NCBI RefSeq assembly: GCF_041438805.1
Contig: NZ_CP109190.1
Span: 6,262,001-6,326,000 of the forward strand
Direction: 5' to 3'
DNA: 64,000 nucleotides
From: Streptomyces sp. NBC_01707
GTDB taxonomy: Bacteria; Actinomycetota; Actinomycetes; Streptomycetales; Streptomycetaceae
A program made the position numbers and the translations under genes. This document shows, piece after piece, positions 34,999 to 44,565 of this stretch (position 1 is the stretch's first letter; each line of letters opens with the position of its first letter). A model generated the notes under the pieces. It saw only the letters and a list, made by a program, of their open reading frames with translations. It was not told the DNA's origin and did no database searches.

Positions 34999-36899
34999 GC
35001 GCTCTGCTCCTTGTTGTCGTCGGCTCTCCGGTACCGGCCGATGCCGGTGATCCGCGGTGCGATCCACACGCCCCGGTCACCGAGCCCCGCATTGGCACCG
35101 GCGGCGGTGCTGCCCGTCACGGTCTCCAGGGTGTCGATCCACAGGTCGTGGATCTCGTCGGGCCACCAGGGGTCCCAGGTGCGGTTCACCTTCTGCACCT
35201 GGAACAGCTCCTCGCGGAACCGTTGCGAGCCCTCGCCGATCTCCCGCCCGTCGTGCAGCAGGACGTATGGCGGGCTCTGCATCTCGCCCATCGGTACGTC
35301 GTGGCGTCTGCGCAGCACCACTGCCTGGCCGGAGCGGACCTGTTCCAGGAGATACCTCTGGGTGGCGACGGCGTCCGTCTCGTGGCCCGGCGGGTCGTCC
35401 CGACACACATCACCCGCTTCGGCGACGATCCCGAGCCTGTCGTACGACCGCCACGTCCCGAGGAAGCGCCGGCCACCCTGTCGATGACCTGCATTCCTGA
35501 AGTGCGGCAGTTCGGGAGAGGGCGCGTGGTACAGGTCGTGGCGGGCGCGGGTCATCGCCACGTAGAGAGCGCGCGCCTCGGCGGGGAGATCGAGCTCGTC
35601 CTTGTGGCGCTTCTGGAGTTCCGCGACGGTCGGCGGGGCCAGGACGATCACGCGGTCGAACTCGAGACCCTTGGCCCGGTGCACGGTGGAGACGACGATC
35701 CGGGCGGTCTCCGGGGCAGCGGCCTCGTCGGGGAACCGGCCGTCGGCGACCGCACGACGCAGCCGGTCCAGATCGACCACACCACGTCCGGATCCGCGCG
35801 CGACTCGACGCAACACCGTCCACAGCGCGTCGGCGTTTGGTCCGTAGCCGAGCGGGATCTCCGCGAGGAGGGTACGGAACCGGTCCTCGGTGAGACCTGT
35901 CGCTTCCGTGCGACGCAGCAGCTCGGCGACCCAGTACGGCACCGGACGCTCTTCGAGCGGGCGCCGCAGCATGTGCTCGACGCCGTGCGCGTGCAGCAGA
36001 CCGGAGACTACGAGGGCCTCCCTGTTGTCGCGCGTGAGGATAGCGCAGCTGTCCGTGACGTCTCGCAGTCCGGCCAAGGCGAACTCGTCGGTGAGGTCGC
36101 CCATGGCGTTCACCGGGTCCAGGAGCAGATCGCGCAGCTCGTCGTAGAGAGTGCCGGCCTCGTCCGGGTCGGTGACCCGCTGGAGGCGCGGTCCGTGCGC
36201 CAGCGCCACCCGGGCCTCCGGCGTGGCCGCTCGGAAATTCTGAGTGAGCCGCAGCTCCACCAGGTCGTCGGGGTACGAGCAGCGCAGCCAGTCGAAGAAC
36301 CGGCCGGTCTCGTCCGCACGTTCGTCGGCGTCGGCGATCTGGAAGCCGTAGACGGACTGTGCCGCGTCTCCTACGACGGTGAAACCGCAGGCCTCCTGGT
36401 ACCGGTCGAGGAGGGTCTCCACCAGTTCGCGGCGCCCGCCCAGCAGGTCCTGGACCTCGTCGATCACGACATGCGCGGGCGGTACGGCGTCGCCGACCTC
36501 CAGCGCGCCCTTCTCGATCGCGCGGGTCGCGGCGGCTATCCGCTCGTCGAATCCGACCGATCCCCACTCGCCGTCCGGATGCGCCTGGAGGAGCACTTCG
36601 TAGGCCCACGAGTCGAAGGTCCGGGCCCGCACCCGATGGGCCCGTTCCCCGTGCCGGGAGATCCGTTCGCGCAGTTCCCGGGCGGCGGCCCGGGAGAAGG
36701 TGAGCACCAGGATCTCGGCGGCCTCCAGCGCCCCGTCCGGGTTCTCGTCGCCGCACAGCGCGTCGAGCCGGCGCACCAGGGTGTGCGTCTTCCCCGCGCC
36801 GGCTCCGGCGGTGACCAGGACACGCGCGTCCCAGTGCTGTTCGACCACGGCCCGCTGCTCGTCGGTGAGCGGGGGGCTGTCGAGGTAGGCGTCGGTCAC
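34995..36899 (-). CDS. UvrD/PcrA-like SF1A helicase
   Basis: This 634-aa protein carries the SF1A helicase motifs: Walker A AGAGAGKT (residues 31-38), motif II VVIDEVQDL, motif III VVGDAAQSVYGFQ, RLTQNFRA (motif IV), IVVSTVHRAKGLEF (motif V) and YVAMTRARHDLYH (motif VI). It is shorter than UvrD/PcrA (about 720-770 aa) because the C-terminal part is different. The last 130 residues after motif VI are not a normal UvrD tail and may bind a partner. The GTG start overlaps the stop of the Hsp90-helicase gene by 4 nt and its stop overlaps drmA, so it is coupled to both. It probably translocates on or unwinds invading DNA. Confidence 0.87.
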   Translation of the reverse strand: MTDAYLDSPPLTDEQRAVVEQHWDARVLVTAGAGAGKTHTLVRRLDALCGDENPDGALEAAEILVLTFSRAAARELRERISRHGERAHRVRARTFDSWAYEVLLQAHPDGEWGSVGFDERIAAATRAIEKGALEVGDAVPPAHVVIDEVQDLLGGRRELVETLLDRYQEACGFTVVGDAAQSVYGFQIADADERADETGRFFDWLRCSYPDDLVELRLTQNFRAATPEARVALAHGPRLQRVTDPDEAGTLYDELRDLLLDPVNAMGDLTDEFALAGLRDVTDSCAILTRDNREALVVSGLLHAHGVEHMLRRPLEERPVPYWVAELLRRTEATGLTEDRFRTLLAEIPLGYGPNADALWTVLRRVARGSGRGVVDLDRLRRAVADGRFPDEAAAPETARIVVSTVHRAKGLEFDRVIVLAPPTVAELQKRHKDELDLPAEARALYVAMTRARHDLYHAPSPELPHFRNAGHRQGGRRFLGTWRSYDRLGIVAEAGDVCRDDPPGHETDAVATQRYLLEQVRSGQAVVLRRRHDVPMGEMQSPPYVLLHDGREIGEGSQRFREELFQVQKVNRTWDPWWPDEIHDLWIDTLETVTGSTAAGANAGLGDRGVWIAPRITGIGRYRRADDNKEQSA

Positions 36900-39800
36900 T
36901 TTCTGCTCCAGAGGTGCTCGAACTGGGTGAAGGCGAGCTGGGTGTCGAAGTTGGCGATGTTGTCGCTGACGTTGAGGATCAGGCAGGTGGGTTCGCCGCC
37001 GTTCTTCGGGCCGCGCAGACCCCGACCGATCATCTGCTGGTAGACGTTGGTGCTGTAGACCGGGCGGGCCACCACCACGACACGCGTGGAGGGAGCGTCG
37101 AACCCCTGTGTAAGGACGCCGTAGTTGGTCAGGACCTGGATACGTCCGGCACGGAAGTCCTCGATGCGCCGACGCCTGTCCTGCGCACTGGTGGTCGAGT
37201 CCACGGCGGCGGACGGGATCCCGCGGTCGTTGAGCATGGCGGCCAGGTACTTGGCGTGATCCACGGAGGTGGCGAAGAGCAGAGTCGGCGGGTTCTCCGG
37301 GAGAGCGGCGACCTCGTCGACGATGCGGCGGCTGCGTGCGTGGTCGTCGGCGAGCCGCTGTTCGGCAGCGCGGGAGAGCGTCGCCATCCGGTCGGCCTGC
37401 GCCTTCTCCTCGGGCTTCAGCTCGATCCGGCCACCCTCCAGGGTGCGGTGCTCCACCTGCGCGAGCATTCCCCATTCCTGGAGGTCCCGGTACGGATCGC
37501 CGGACGGGAAGACCCCCTCGTCGAGGCGACGGTTGCCGAAGCGGTTGACCAGTCTTCTCGTCTCTTCCTCGTTGGTGTTGCGGAAGGGGGTTGCGGTCAG
37601 CCCGAGCAGATGCCGCCCGGTTTCGTACTGAGTGAGCCCCAGCTGCGTCAGTATTCCGGTGTACCGCTTGGAGATGGCGATGTGGGCCTCGTCCACGATC
37701 ACCAGCGCGGCCTGCCGCAGCCAGGCGTACTGGTCGGTGCTCAGGCATCGCTCCAGCTTTGCGTCCGTGGCGATCACCAGATGCGGATGATCGACCACGT
37801 TCCCCACCTCGTGACTGCTCCAGAGCCGGCTGATGGTGAGCGGTCGCTCTGCGCCTACTCTGCTCCACACGAACTTCCAGCTCTGTACGGCCTGTTCGCA
37901 CAGCTCCTCGGTCTGCGCGATCCACAGCAGCGGACCTCCCAGGTCACCCACCCGCTTCACCCAGCGGATCACGGCCTCGGACGTGACCCGCGTCTTGCCC
38001 GCGCCGGTGGGCAGCGACAGCATGGCGCGCTGCGGGGCGAGCCGGTCGAGCAGGGTGGTGATGTTGCGGACCAGGTCCTCCTGGTAGTCGTGGAGACGAG
38101 GAAAGTCCCGGGGGCCGTCCACCGTCTCGAATGCGGGCGGTGAGGGAGTCCTGGAACCGGCGAAGCCCACCGGCAGTCTCAGGTCCGACACGAACGCCAC
38201 GGCGGCAGGCGAACCACCGTAGGCCACCGGCGCGTCGGGGAATCTGGCCTGGATGTCGCGGGTGTGCTCCTGGAGCACACCGTCACCGTGCGAGTTGAAG
38301 GCCATCTGCGCGATCCGTTGCCCCGAGGGCTCGGTGCCGTCGCTCTCCTGCAGCTCGGCGTCCATCAGCCCGTCGGGCAGCCCGGTGCGGAGGGCTTCCG
38401 CGCCGATCAGCAGCTCGATCTTGGTGACCACGTCGTCGGCGTCGCGAACGGCCTGCCGGGCCGCCTTCGTCTTCGCGTCACGTGCCATGCGGTCCTGGTG
38501 CTCCAACACCGCCCTGCAGCCGGCGGTACCGAGACCGAGCTCCAGTTCCCGGTCGATCAGACGGAGCATCGGCTCGGCGGCCAGGGGGACGCGGACCTTG
38601 ACCGTGCCGCCCTGGCGTACCGCGTCGAGGGGACGGGGCTTCACGCCGTTCAGGGTTCGGGTCACCTCCTCCAGCTCGGTGCACCGCTGTATCACCGTGT
38701 TCCGGTTGCCGCTGTTCAACCGCTGGCGCAGGGCGGGGTACAGCTCCACGAGCGGAACCGGGTCGCCGTCCGGGACCTCGCGGGTCTCCAGGGTGATGGC
38801 ATCGGAGTACCGCTTCATGCCCCACTTCTCGATCATCAGCTCGGCGTCCTCGGAGGTCGCCACCAGCAGGGCGGGAAGCTGTTCCGCGCGCAGTGCCTGG
38901 TACTCGGTCGGGCCGACCGCGACGGTGATCTCCTCGTCGGGGCGGGTGTCCCAGGTGTCGCCGATCCGGCAGCGAGTCAGCGAGTCCTCGGGGAAGGTCG
39001 CGTCGAATCGGGTCAGCATCACGTAGGTGTTGCCCACGAAGGTGTCGTCCTCGCTCCGGGTCACCTCCGACAGGAGGGTCTCCCAGTGCTCGGCCGGGAC
39101 CTCGTCGACCGTGATGGGCAGGCGCAGCTTGCGAGCCTTCTCCGGGGAGATGTCAGCGACCGGCAGCACATCGCGGTAGGCGGCGAGCTGGGGTCCGACG
39201 GCCTCCCCCAACGGCCTGATGCCCTGAGAGGTGGAGACGGACCCGTGCCTCCTGAGCATCCAGCGGATCGGGGACACCACGGCCCGGCGGGTGCTCGTCT
39301 GGACGCCGATCTGCCGCGTCCAGTTGTCCACCACGGCCTCGTCCGGAAGAGCCTTCAGGAAGGCCGCGCGCGATTCCTGCGAGAGCGACCGGAAGAGGTG
39401 CAGTGGACCACCGATCGGTGACCCCTCCACCTTCATTCTGTTGATGCCGATGCGAGGGGCGTCCGGGGCGCGCAGGTAGGAGGCGTGGACGGCTTCCCGG
39501 TACTCCTCGAACCAGGCCTCGCCCTCCGGACGCATCGAGCCCGACGGTCGTTCACGCAGACCGATCTCCCGGAAGAAGGCGAGGTCGTCGGAGTGGAATC
39601 GCACGTCGACGGCGATGCCCGGGTCGCGCCTCGCGTCGACCACCGCACCCGGCAGCATGCAGTCGCGCACCGGCCGGAACCTCCCGTCCGCCGTCCGTAC
39701 CCGCAGGGTCTCGCGGGCGTTCGGTACCTGCTGAAGCACCGTGTGGGTCAGACGGCAACCGCCGGCCTGACGGAACAGGTCCCAGAAGCGCTCCCACTCG

Positions 39801-41641
39801 GCGTCCGCGTAGCCGTCGAAGCCCTGGTCGAGCACGCTGATGAACCGGCCTTCGACGTCGGCTTCACGGATGCCGAGGAGGTCGAGGGCGGAGACGAGCC
39901 TCGGGTTCTGTGCGATCTCGCCGACCACGTACTTCAGGGACTCGCGCAGTCCGCCCTCGTCCGCACGCCGGAACACCTGACCGGGTACAGGGGCGACGAG
40001 GCCATGCTCCTCGGTGAGCACGATCTCGGCCTTGCGGGCCTCCTCGGCGTACGGCGACCTGCTCTCGATCATGTCGGCGAGGATGCGGATCGCCGTGGCG
40101 GACGCCTCGGCGTCGCCGCTCGCGACCAAAGCCTCCAGCCATTCGCGCACGCCCGCCCGCCGGTGATCGGCCGCACCGAGAATGTGTTCGACCTTGCCCG
40201 AACGCAGCGTGTCGGCCTCGGCGTTCGGGTGCAGCCAGTTCGACGGGCGGCCGGGGGCCTCGTGCCACATCCGCAGCCAGCCGGCGTTCTTGTCCTTGTC
40301 GAGGCGCGGGGCGACGAGCAGCTCGGTGGGGACGCGCAGCACGCCCTCCTGATCGGGCAGCGACGGACGGACGGCCGCCCGTTCCCAGATCTCCCGGGTC
40401 AGGAACTCGTCGGCCCAGCTGATCGCCTCCTTCACCCGGCCTGGCAGCAGCGGGAGGTACGCGGCGGGGTCCTCGGCGGGAGCCAGACGGGTGAGGGAGT
40501 CGATCACCAGCGCCGCCGAGACCTTGACCATCTCCTCGTTGAACGGCGAGGAGTCGAGCAGGTTCTGTCGGTCCTCGTTGGTCTTCCAGGCGCCGTTGAG
40601 GATGCCGCTCAGGGACATCTCGTACTTCGTCGGGAAGAAGGACCAGAAGCGTCCCCGTCCCCGGGCCTGGGGGCTGACGTAGAGGCCGCTCTTCTCGTCC
40701 TTCTCCAGCGCGGGAACGGCCCAGGCGAGGTCCAGAGCGAGCCGGTCGTGCAGTTCGCCGGCGTCGGCCCGAGCTGCCGGACCGGGTTCGTGCGTGGTGG
40801 AGAAGACCCGCCAGCGGGTGCTGAAAGCCGGCCTTCCCGTTCTCTCCTCCACCACGGTGTGCAGGTCACCGGACTGCTCGCTCGTCAGCACGCGTCGGAC
40901 GGCAGGCCGAGGCCGACGGTCCTCGAGGACGACCTTCGCCACATGCGGGGAGAGCAGCTGGAAGCCGAGCGGGAACTCCTCACGGGCCGATCCGGCTGTC
41001 GTGCGCCCACCGTGCATGTCCAGCGCCAACCGGCCGGCGGCTCCGGGGAGCAACGGCAGGCGGACGACGGTCGTTGCCCATCTCAGCAACTCGTCCAGGA
41101 CGGTGTCCTGAGCCCGCTCCGCATCCACATCGAGGGGACGCGCCATACGAAGCACCGGTGCCTCGAACCGCTCACCCAGGCGCTCCCGCACGCCGGGAAC
41201 CGAAAGGATCTTCCCGAGTGCCCATTCGCGGTCGAACCCGAAGGAGCCGGAGCTGCTGAAGAACTGCGGGGTGTCGGTCACGACCAGAACAGATTTCACA
41301 CCCACCCCGAAACGGCCGATCTGCCCTCCTCGCTTGCGCGACATGCTCATTCGAAGGATGGTTTCCGCACCCTCGGGAGTCACCGGTTCGCCCTCGTTGG
41401 CGCAGTACAGGTGCGTGTCGGTGAGAACGACCTGGACGGAGCCGCCGGGGTCGGCGGCGATCTCGTCGGTCGCGTTCTGCACGAGTTCGAAGAGCTGGCG
41501 GTCGCCGTATCCACCCTGGGTGATGCGGCGCTCACCATTGGCATGCTCGGGAATCAGACCGGGGTCGACCTTGTAGGTCTGCAGGACGCGAGACGACTGT
41601 TCGACGACAGTGGGAATGACCGAAAGCGGGGAAGCGGACAT
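36896..41641 (-). CDS. Hsp90/sacsin-type ATPase fused to SF2 (DEAH) helicase
   Basis: This 1581-aa protein has an N-terminal GHKL ATPase of the sacsin/Hsp90 kind: motif N FELVQNATDE (Glu52, Asn56), G1 ANEGEPVTP, and G2 GRFGVGVKS (residues 109-117). A region of about 1000 residues follows with no motif I recognise. The C-terminal SF2 helicase has Walker A SLPTGAGKT (about residue 1210), VIVDEAHIA (about 1317), LTATPFRN and QMIGRGLRG. It is the first gene of the four-gene operon, with a 776-bp leader region before the divergent unit. ATP-dependent conformational clamp and DNA motor in one chain suggests sensing and remodelling of foreign DNA or protein complexes; this is inference. Confidence 0.85.
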   Translation of the reverse strand: MSASPLSVIPTVVEQSSRVLQTYKVDPGLIPEHANGERRITQGGYGDRQLFELVQNATDEIAADPGGSVQVVLTDTHLYCANEGEPVTPEGAETILRMSMSRKRGGQIGRFGVGVKSVLVVTDTPQFFSSSGSFGFDREWALGKILSVPGVRERLGERFEAPVLRMARPLDVDAERAQDTVLDELLRWATTVVRLPLLPGAAGRLALDMHGGRTTAGSAREEFPLGFQLLSPHVAKVVLEDRRPRPAVRRVLTSEQSGDLHTVVEERTGRPAFSTRWRVFSTTHEPGPAARADAGELHDRLALDLAWAVPALEKDEKSGLYVSPQARGRGRFWSFFPTKYEMSLSGILNGAWKTNEDRQNLLDSSPFNEEMVKVSAALVIDSLTRLAPAEDPAAYLPLLPGRVKEAISWADEFLTREIWERAAVRPSLPDQEGVLRVPTELLVAPRLDKDKNAGWLRMWHEAPGRPSNWLHPNAEADTLRSGKVEHILGAADHRRAGVREWLEALVASGDAEASATAIRILADMIESRSPYAEEARKAEIVLTEEHGLVAPVPGQVFRRADEGGLRESLKYVVGEIAQNPRLVSALDLLGIREADVEGRFISVLDQGFDGYADAEWERFWDLFRQAGGCRLTHTVLQQVPNARETLRVRTADGRFRPVRDCMLPGAVVDARRDPGIAVDVRFHSDDLAFFREIGLRERPSGSMRPEGEAWFEEYREAVHASYLRAPDAPRIGINRMKVEGSPIGGPLHLFRSLSQESRAAFLKALPDEAVVDNWTRQIGVQTSTRRAVVSPIRWMLRRHGSVSTSQGIRPLGEAVGPQLAAYRDVLPVADISPEKARKLRLPITVDEVPAEHWETLLSEVTRSEDDTFVGNTYVMLTRFDATFPEDSLTRCRIGDTWDTRPDEEITVAVGPTEYQALRAEQLPALLVATSEDAELMIEKWGMKRYSDAITLETREVPDGDPVPLVELYPALRQRLNSGNRNTVIQRCTELEEVTRTLNGVKPRPLDAVRQGGTVKVRVPLAAEPMLRLIDRELELGLGTAGCRAVLEHQDRMARDAKTKAARQAVRDADDVVTKIELLIGAEALRTGLPDGLMDAELQESDGTEPSGQRIAQMAFNSHGDGVLQEHTRDIQARFPDAPVAYGGSPAAVAFVSDLRLPVGFAGSRTPSPPAFETVDGPRDFPRLHDYQEDLVRNITTLLDRLAPQRAMLSLPTGAGKTRVTSEAVIRWVKRVGDLGGPLLWIAQTEELCEQAVQSWKFVWSRVGAERPLTISRLWSSHEVGNVVDHPHLVIATDAKLERCLSTDQYAWLRQAALVIVDEAHIAISKRYTGILTQLGLTQYETGRHLLGLTATPFRNTNEEETRRLVNRFGNRRLDEGVFPSGDPYRDLQEWGMLAQVEHRTLEGGRIELKPEEKAQADRMATLSRAAEQRLADDHARSRRIVDEVAALPENPPTLLFATSVDHAKYLAAMLNDRGIPSAAVDSTTSAQDRRRRIEDFRAGRIQVLTNYGVLTQGFDAPSTRVVVVARPVYSTNVYQQMIGRGLRGPKNGGEPTCLILNVSDNIANFDTQLAFTQFEHLWSRK

Positions 41642-41789
41642 GCTTCTTCACGGCTCCTGTTGTGGACGGCATGGCGTAAAGGGGACGACAGGGTCGAGCA
41701 TGAAGTGGTCCGAACCCGTTTGAACTGGGGTTATGCGATCCGGCGAGCTTTGGGCTCGCTGATGCACGCGTGGAGGAGGGACCGGTTGT

Positions 41790-41924
41790 TCAGACGTCTG
41801 CGGAGTCGGTGAATCTGTAACTGTGACCGAAGAGTTCGCCGAATTCCTCGACCGTCATGCCGGACGAGTCGAGAATCTGCTTTCTTTCCGATTCAGAACT
41901 GGCTAAACAGAGCTGTAAGGACAC
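41790..41924 (-). CDS. Possible very small protein in the divergent gap (low confidence)
   Basis: A 44-codon frame starts at GTG 41924 and ends at 41790. The predicted sequence is helical and acidic, with SSESERKQILDSSGMTVEEF and a conventional end HSYRFTDSADV. It contains a TTA leucine codon, which is rare in Streptomyces and depends on the bldA tRNA. Coding-like composition is limited to the last 35 codons; longer in-frame starts up to 41996 exist. It may be a remnant, an antitoxin-like peptide or chance. Confidence 0.25.
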   Translation of the reverse strand: MSLQLCLASSESERKQILDSSGMTVEEFGELFGHSYRFTDSADV

Positions 41925-42339
41925 GGAGTGGATTTCGCACAGCGAATGAGGAACGCAGTGGTGCGGGGAGTCCGTCTCTTCGGGAGGGTCTTCCATGGGA
42001 TTTCAGCGCCCTTCGGCTCTCTGTCGAGGGTCCCCGCGGCTGCAGTGCGTCCGGGGTTGTGTGAATGCAAAACGACACAACTCACCTATTGCCGCACGGG
42101 AGTTCTCCGAGCGGGGCGGATAATGCCGCCGTCGAAGATCCTAGGTCGCGTCACCCGTTCGTGTCACCCCAATTGGCTTACGAGTTACTGGAGTTGACGT
42201 CTCCGCTTTGCAGTGAGCGTTCGCGTTCGGGACTCGATGGTCCGCGGGGGTAGCCGCCCGGAATTCCTAAACCGGACATAACATGCACGGTGGGCTTCGT
42301 GACGGTGATGGAGGGCGATCGGATTGCGTCAAGCGGTAG

Positions 42340-42369
42340 TTGACGTGCTTCGCGCCGTCAAATTAGCCT
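42340..42369 (+). promoter_or_regulatory. SigA-type promoter and inverted repeat before the HTH-GHKL gene
   Basis: TTGACG (42340-42345) and TAGCCT (42364-42369) are separated by 18 nt and match the Streptomyces vegetative promoter consensus. The -35 box is also the left arm of an inverted repeat TTGACG...CGTCAA (right arm 42356-42361, 10 nt between arms) that covers the spacer. The next gene begins with an HTH domain, so self-repression at this site is plausible. The gene starts at 42418, about 40 nt after the predicted transcription start. Confidence 0.5.
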
Positions 42370-42417
42370 GTCCGTGATCGTGGGCACAACGACATACGGC
42401 GAGGAGTGGGAGGCCCT

Positions 42418-44562
42418 ATGGAGGTCGGTGAGGAGTTCGGGCCCTGGCTGTCCCGTCAGCTCAAGATCGCGGGTAAGACGCAGGCGGAGCTGGCCGACGA
42501 GCTGGGTCTGACCAGGGCCGCGGTCTCGGCGTGGATCACCAAGCGCTCCGTGCCGCGCCCCACTGTCATGGGCGAGATCGCGAAGGCGCTCGGCACGGAC
42601 CTGGGCACCGTGCACACCCGGACCACCGATACGCAGGCCGGCCTCCCGGTCACCTGGTACCACCGACCGGGCTACCAGGACGGAGGCCGCGACGGCGGTA
42701 ACGCAGCGGCCTTCGCCTTCGACGCGGACGTCCAGGTCCTCGCGCGCGAGACGTGCCAGAACAGCCTCGACGAGCGGCTGGTGGAGAACGGACGTCCCGT
42801 CCGGGTGCGCTACACCATCCATGAACTCACGGGCGAGAAGCTGGAGGCGTTCCGCTCCGCCCTGCTCTGGGACGAACTCCAACCCCACTACTCGGCGGTC
42901 TCCGAGTCCGCCGCCGATCAGAAGGTCGGCCGCGTCGTGGACGCGGGCGTACGCGACATGTTCGAAAAGGGCCGCCTGATCCTCCTTCGGGTCGACGACT
43001 ACAACGCCTCGGGCCTCACCGGCGACGACTACGGCGACGGCAAGTTCGCGGCAGTCGTCCGAAGGCAGTTGGAAAGCCTCAAGTCGGGGCGCGGTGCCGG
43101 AGGTTCGTACGGCCTCGGCAAGGCGACGCTCTGGGCCACCAGCGCGCTGGGCATGGTGCTCATCAACTCCACCCTCTCCGTGCCGCACGAGGGTCGCACC
43201 GAGCGCCGCGTCATCGGGCGGCTGGAGCTGCCGTGGCGCTCCGTCGACGACACCGCGTACGCGGGCCCGGCCTGGCTGGGGCGCCCCGATCCCGAGACGC
43301 ACAACGCGGAAGTGGTCCGCTCCTGGTGGGCCGACGAGGAGACGGTCGATCGCCTCTATCTCACCCGCGACAACGACGAGCCGGGCACGTCCTTCCTCAT
43401 CGTCGGTGCCCACGACGTGGCGAGTCTCGAACAGGGTGGAACGGCCTCGGACGACGATGAAGGCAACACGGGCGACGGTGACGGGATCCGCGACATCCGT
43501 GTCATGCATCGACGCCTAATCGAGGCACTGGGCCGGGATTTCTGGGCGGCCATGACCGGAGGCGGCAGCAGGCTCCCGCTGTTGGAGACCTCGGTGCGCA
43601 CGTATCGCAACGGCGAGGTCGTCGTGGAGGAGGAGACCGTCGACCCCACCGACACCCAGCCCTCGCGCAGCCGGGCGTTGCGTGCGTTCTACGAGGGTAC
43701 GACCGTGGACCGGCTCACCGAGGCCGGCCAGGTGGCCCTCCGTACCGTTCCGCTCAGGCTCCCCATGTCCGGCGGACGTGCGGGCACGCTCGGCACGCAC
43801 CAAGGCGTGCTCCTGGTCACGGAGGCCGAGGACAAGGACGGGGTACCGAACCAGGTCCACTCGCTTCGTGGCAACCGGATGACCATCAAGAAGTCGACCG
43901 TCCACGGTCTGCCTCTGGGCGTCACCCAGTTCCAGGCCGTTCTCCTGGTGGGCCACGCGGCGGGAGAGGCGGCGCCCTTCGCAGGAGAGGCCGAGGAGTT
44001 CCTGCGGGCCGCTGAGCCTCCGGAGCACGATCGATGGGGCCAGACCGAGGAGTTGACCCTCCGTTGGTCCCACAGTGCCCACAATCGGATCTCCCGACTC
44101 ACCACCGAGGTCAACGCAGCCGTCAAGGAGCTTGTGGTCCGGCCGAAGCGCCCCGGCTCCGAGGAGAGCGCCAAGCTGCGCAAGAAGCTCACCGTCCAGC
44201 GCAAGACCGCGGCCCCCAAGCGGCGTGCCGGGCCGACCGTGCCGGAGCTGGTCGAGCTGGACGCCGAGATCGGCGAGAGCAAGGAATGGCGGATCACGGC
44301 GGAGGTAAAGCTTCCCCGCGCCGACGAACTGCCTGCGATGACCCCTGTGGTCCTCCTCGACGTCCGCTCGGGCGGCAGGCCAAGACTCGACTGGGCCGAA
44401 CTCGTCGCAGTGGAGGGCTGCCAGGTGGAAGGCGGAGTTCTGCACTTCGAGCAAGGTGCCCGCAAGGCGGTGTTCCGTGGGGCCACCGATCCCACCAGTC
44501 ATCCGGTCCGCACCGAACTCACGCGACTCGCGCTCGAACTCCGTGCCGGCTCAGGGGAGTGA
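42418..44562 (+). CDS. HTH (XRE-type) domain fused to a GHKL ATPase
   Basis: This 714-aa protein begins with a helix-turn-helix (residues about 14-60: KIAGKTQAELADELGLTRAA, then VSAWITKRSVPRPTV). A GHKL ATPase follows: motif N RETCQNSLDERL (Glu about 110, Asn about 114), G1 VDDYNASGLTG (about 192), and a Gly-rich G2 GAGGSYGLGKATLW (about 228). The remaining 450 residues are mixed alpha/beta with a Lys/Arg-rich stretch in the last third and no recognised domain. A GGAGG SD lies 4 nt before the ATG at 42418. It heads a three-gene unit that is divergent from the Hsp90-helicase/DrmAB operon. I infer a nucleotide-dependent DNA-binding regulator or effector. Confidence 0.75.
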   Translation: MEVGEEFGPWLSRQLKIAGKTQAELADELGLTRAAVSAWITKRSVPRPTVMGEIAKALGTDLGTVHTRTTDTQAGLPVTWYHRPGYQDGGRDGGNAAAFAFDADVQVLARETCQNSLDERLVENGRPVRVRYTIHELTGEKLEAFRSALLWDELQPHYSAVSESAADQKVGRVVDAGVRDMFEKGRLILLRVDDYNASGLTGDDYGDGKFAAVVRRQLESLKSGRGAGGSYGLGKATLWATSALGMVLINSTLSVPHEGRTERRVIGRLELPWRSVDDTAYAGPAWLGRPDPETHNAEVVRSWWADEETVDRLYLTRDNDEPGTSFLIVGAHDVASLEQGGTASDDDEGNTGDGDGIRDIRVMHRRLIEALGRDFWAAMTGGGSRLPLLETSVRTYRNGEVVVEEETVDPTDTQPSRSRALRAFYEGTTVDRLTEAGQVALRTVPLRLPMSGGRAGTLGTHQGVLLVTEAEDKDGVPNQVHSLRGNRMTIKKSTVHGLPLGVTQFQAVLLVGHAAGEAAPFAGEAEEFLRAAEPPEHDRWGQTEELTLRWSHSAHNRISRLTTEVNAAVKELVVRPKRPGSEESAKLRKKLTVQRKTAAPKRRAGPTVPELVELDAEIGESKEWRITAEVKLPRADELPAMTPVVLLDVRSGGRPRLDWAELVAVEGCQVEGGVLHFEQGARKAVFRGATDPTSHPVRTELTRLALELRAGSGE

Positions 44563-44565
44563 GGC

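Noticed and set aside
39485..41812. A long plus-strand frame opposite the Hsp90-helicase gene.
   Set aside because: No motifs, Gly/Val/Leu-rich shadow composition; the minus strand has clear GHKL motifs across the same bases.
41928..42197. An 89-codon plus-strand frame in the gap between the defence operons.
   Set aside because: Composition looks random, with scattered Cys and no coding bias, and there is no ribosome binding site before its ATG.
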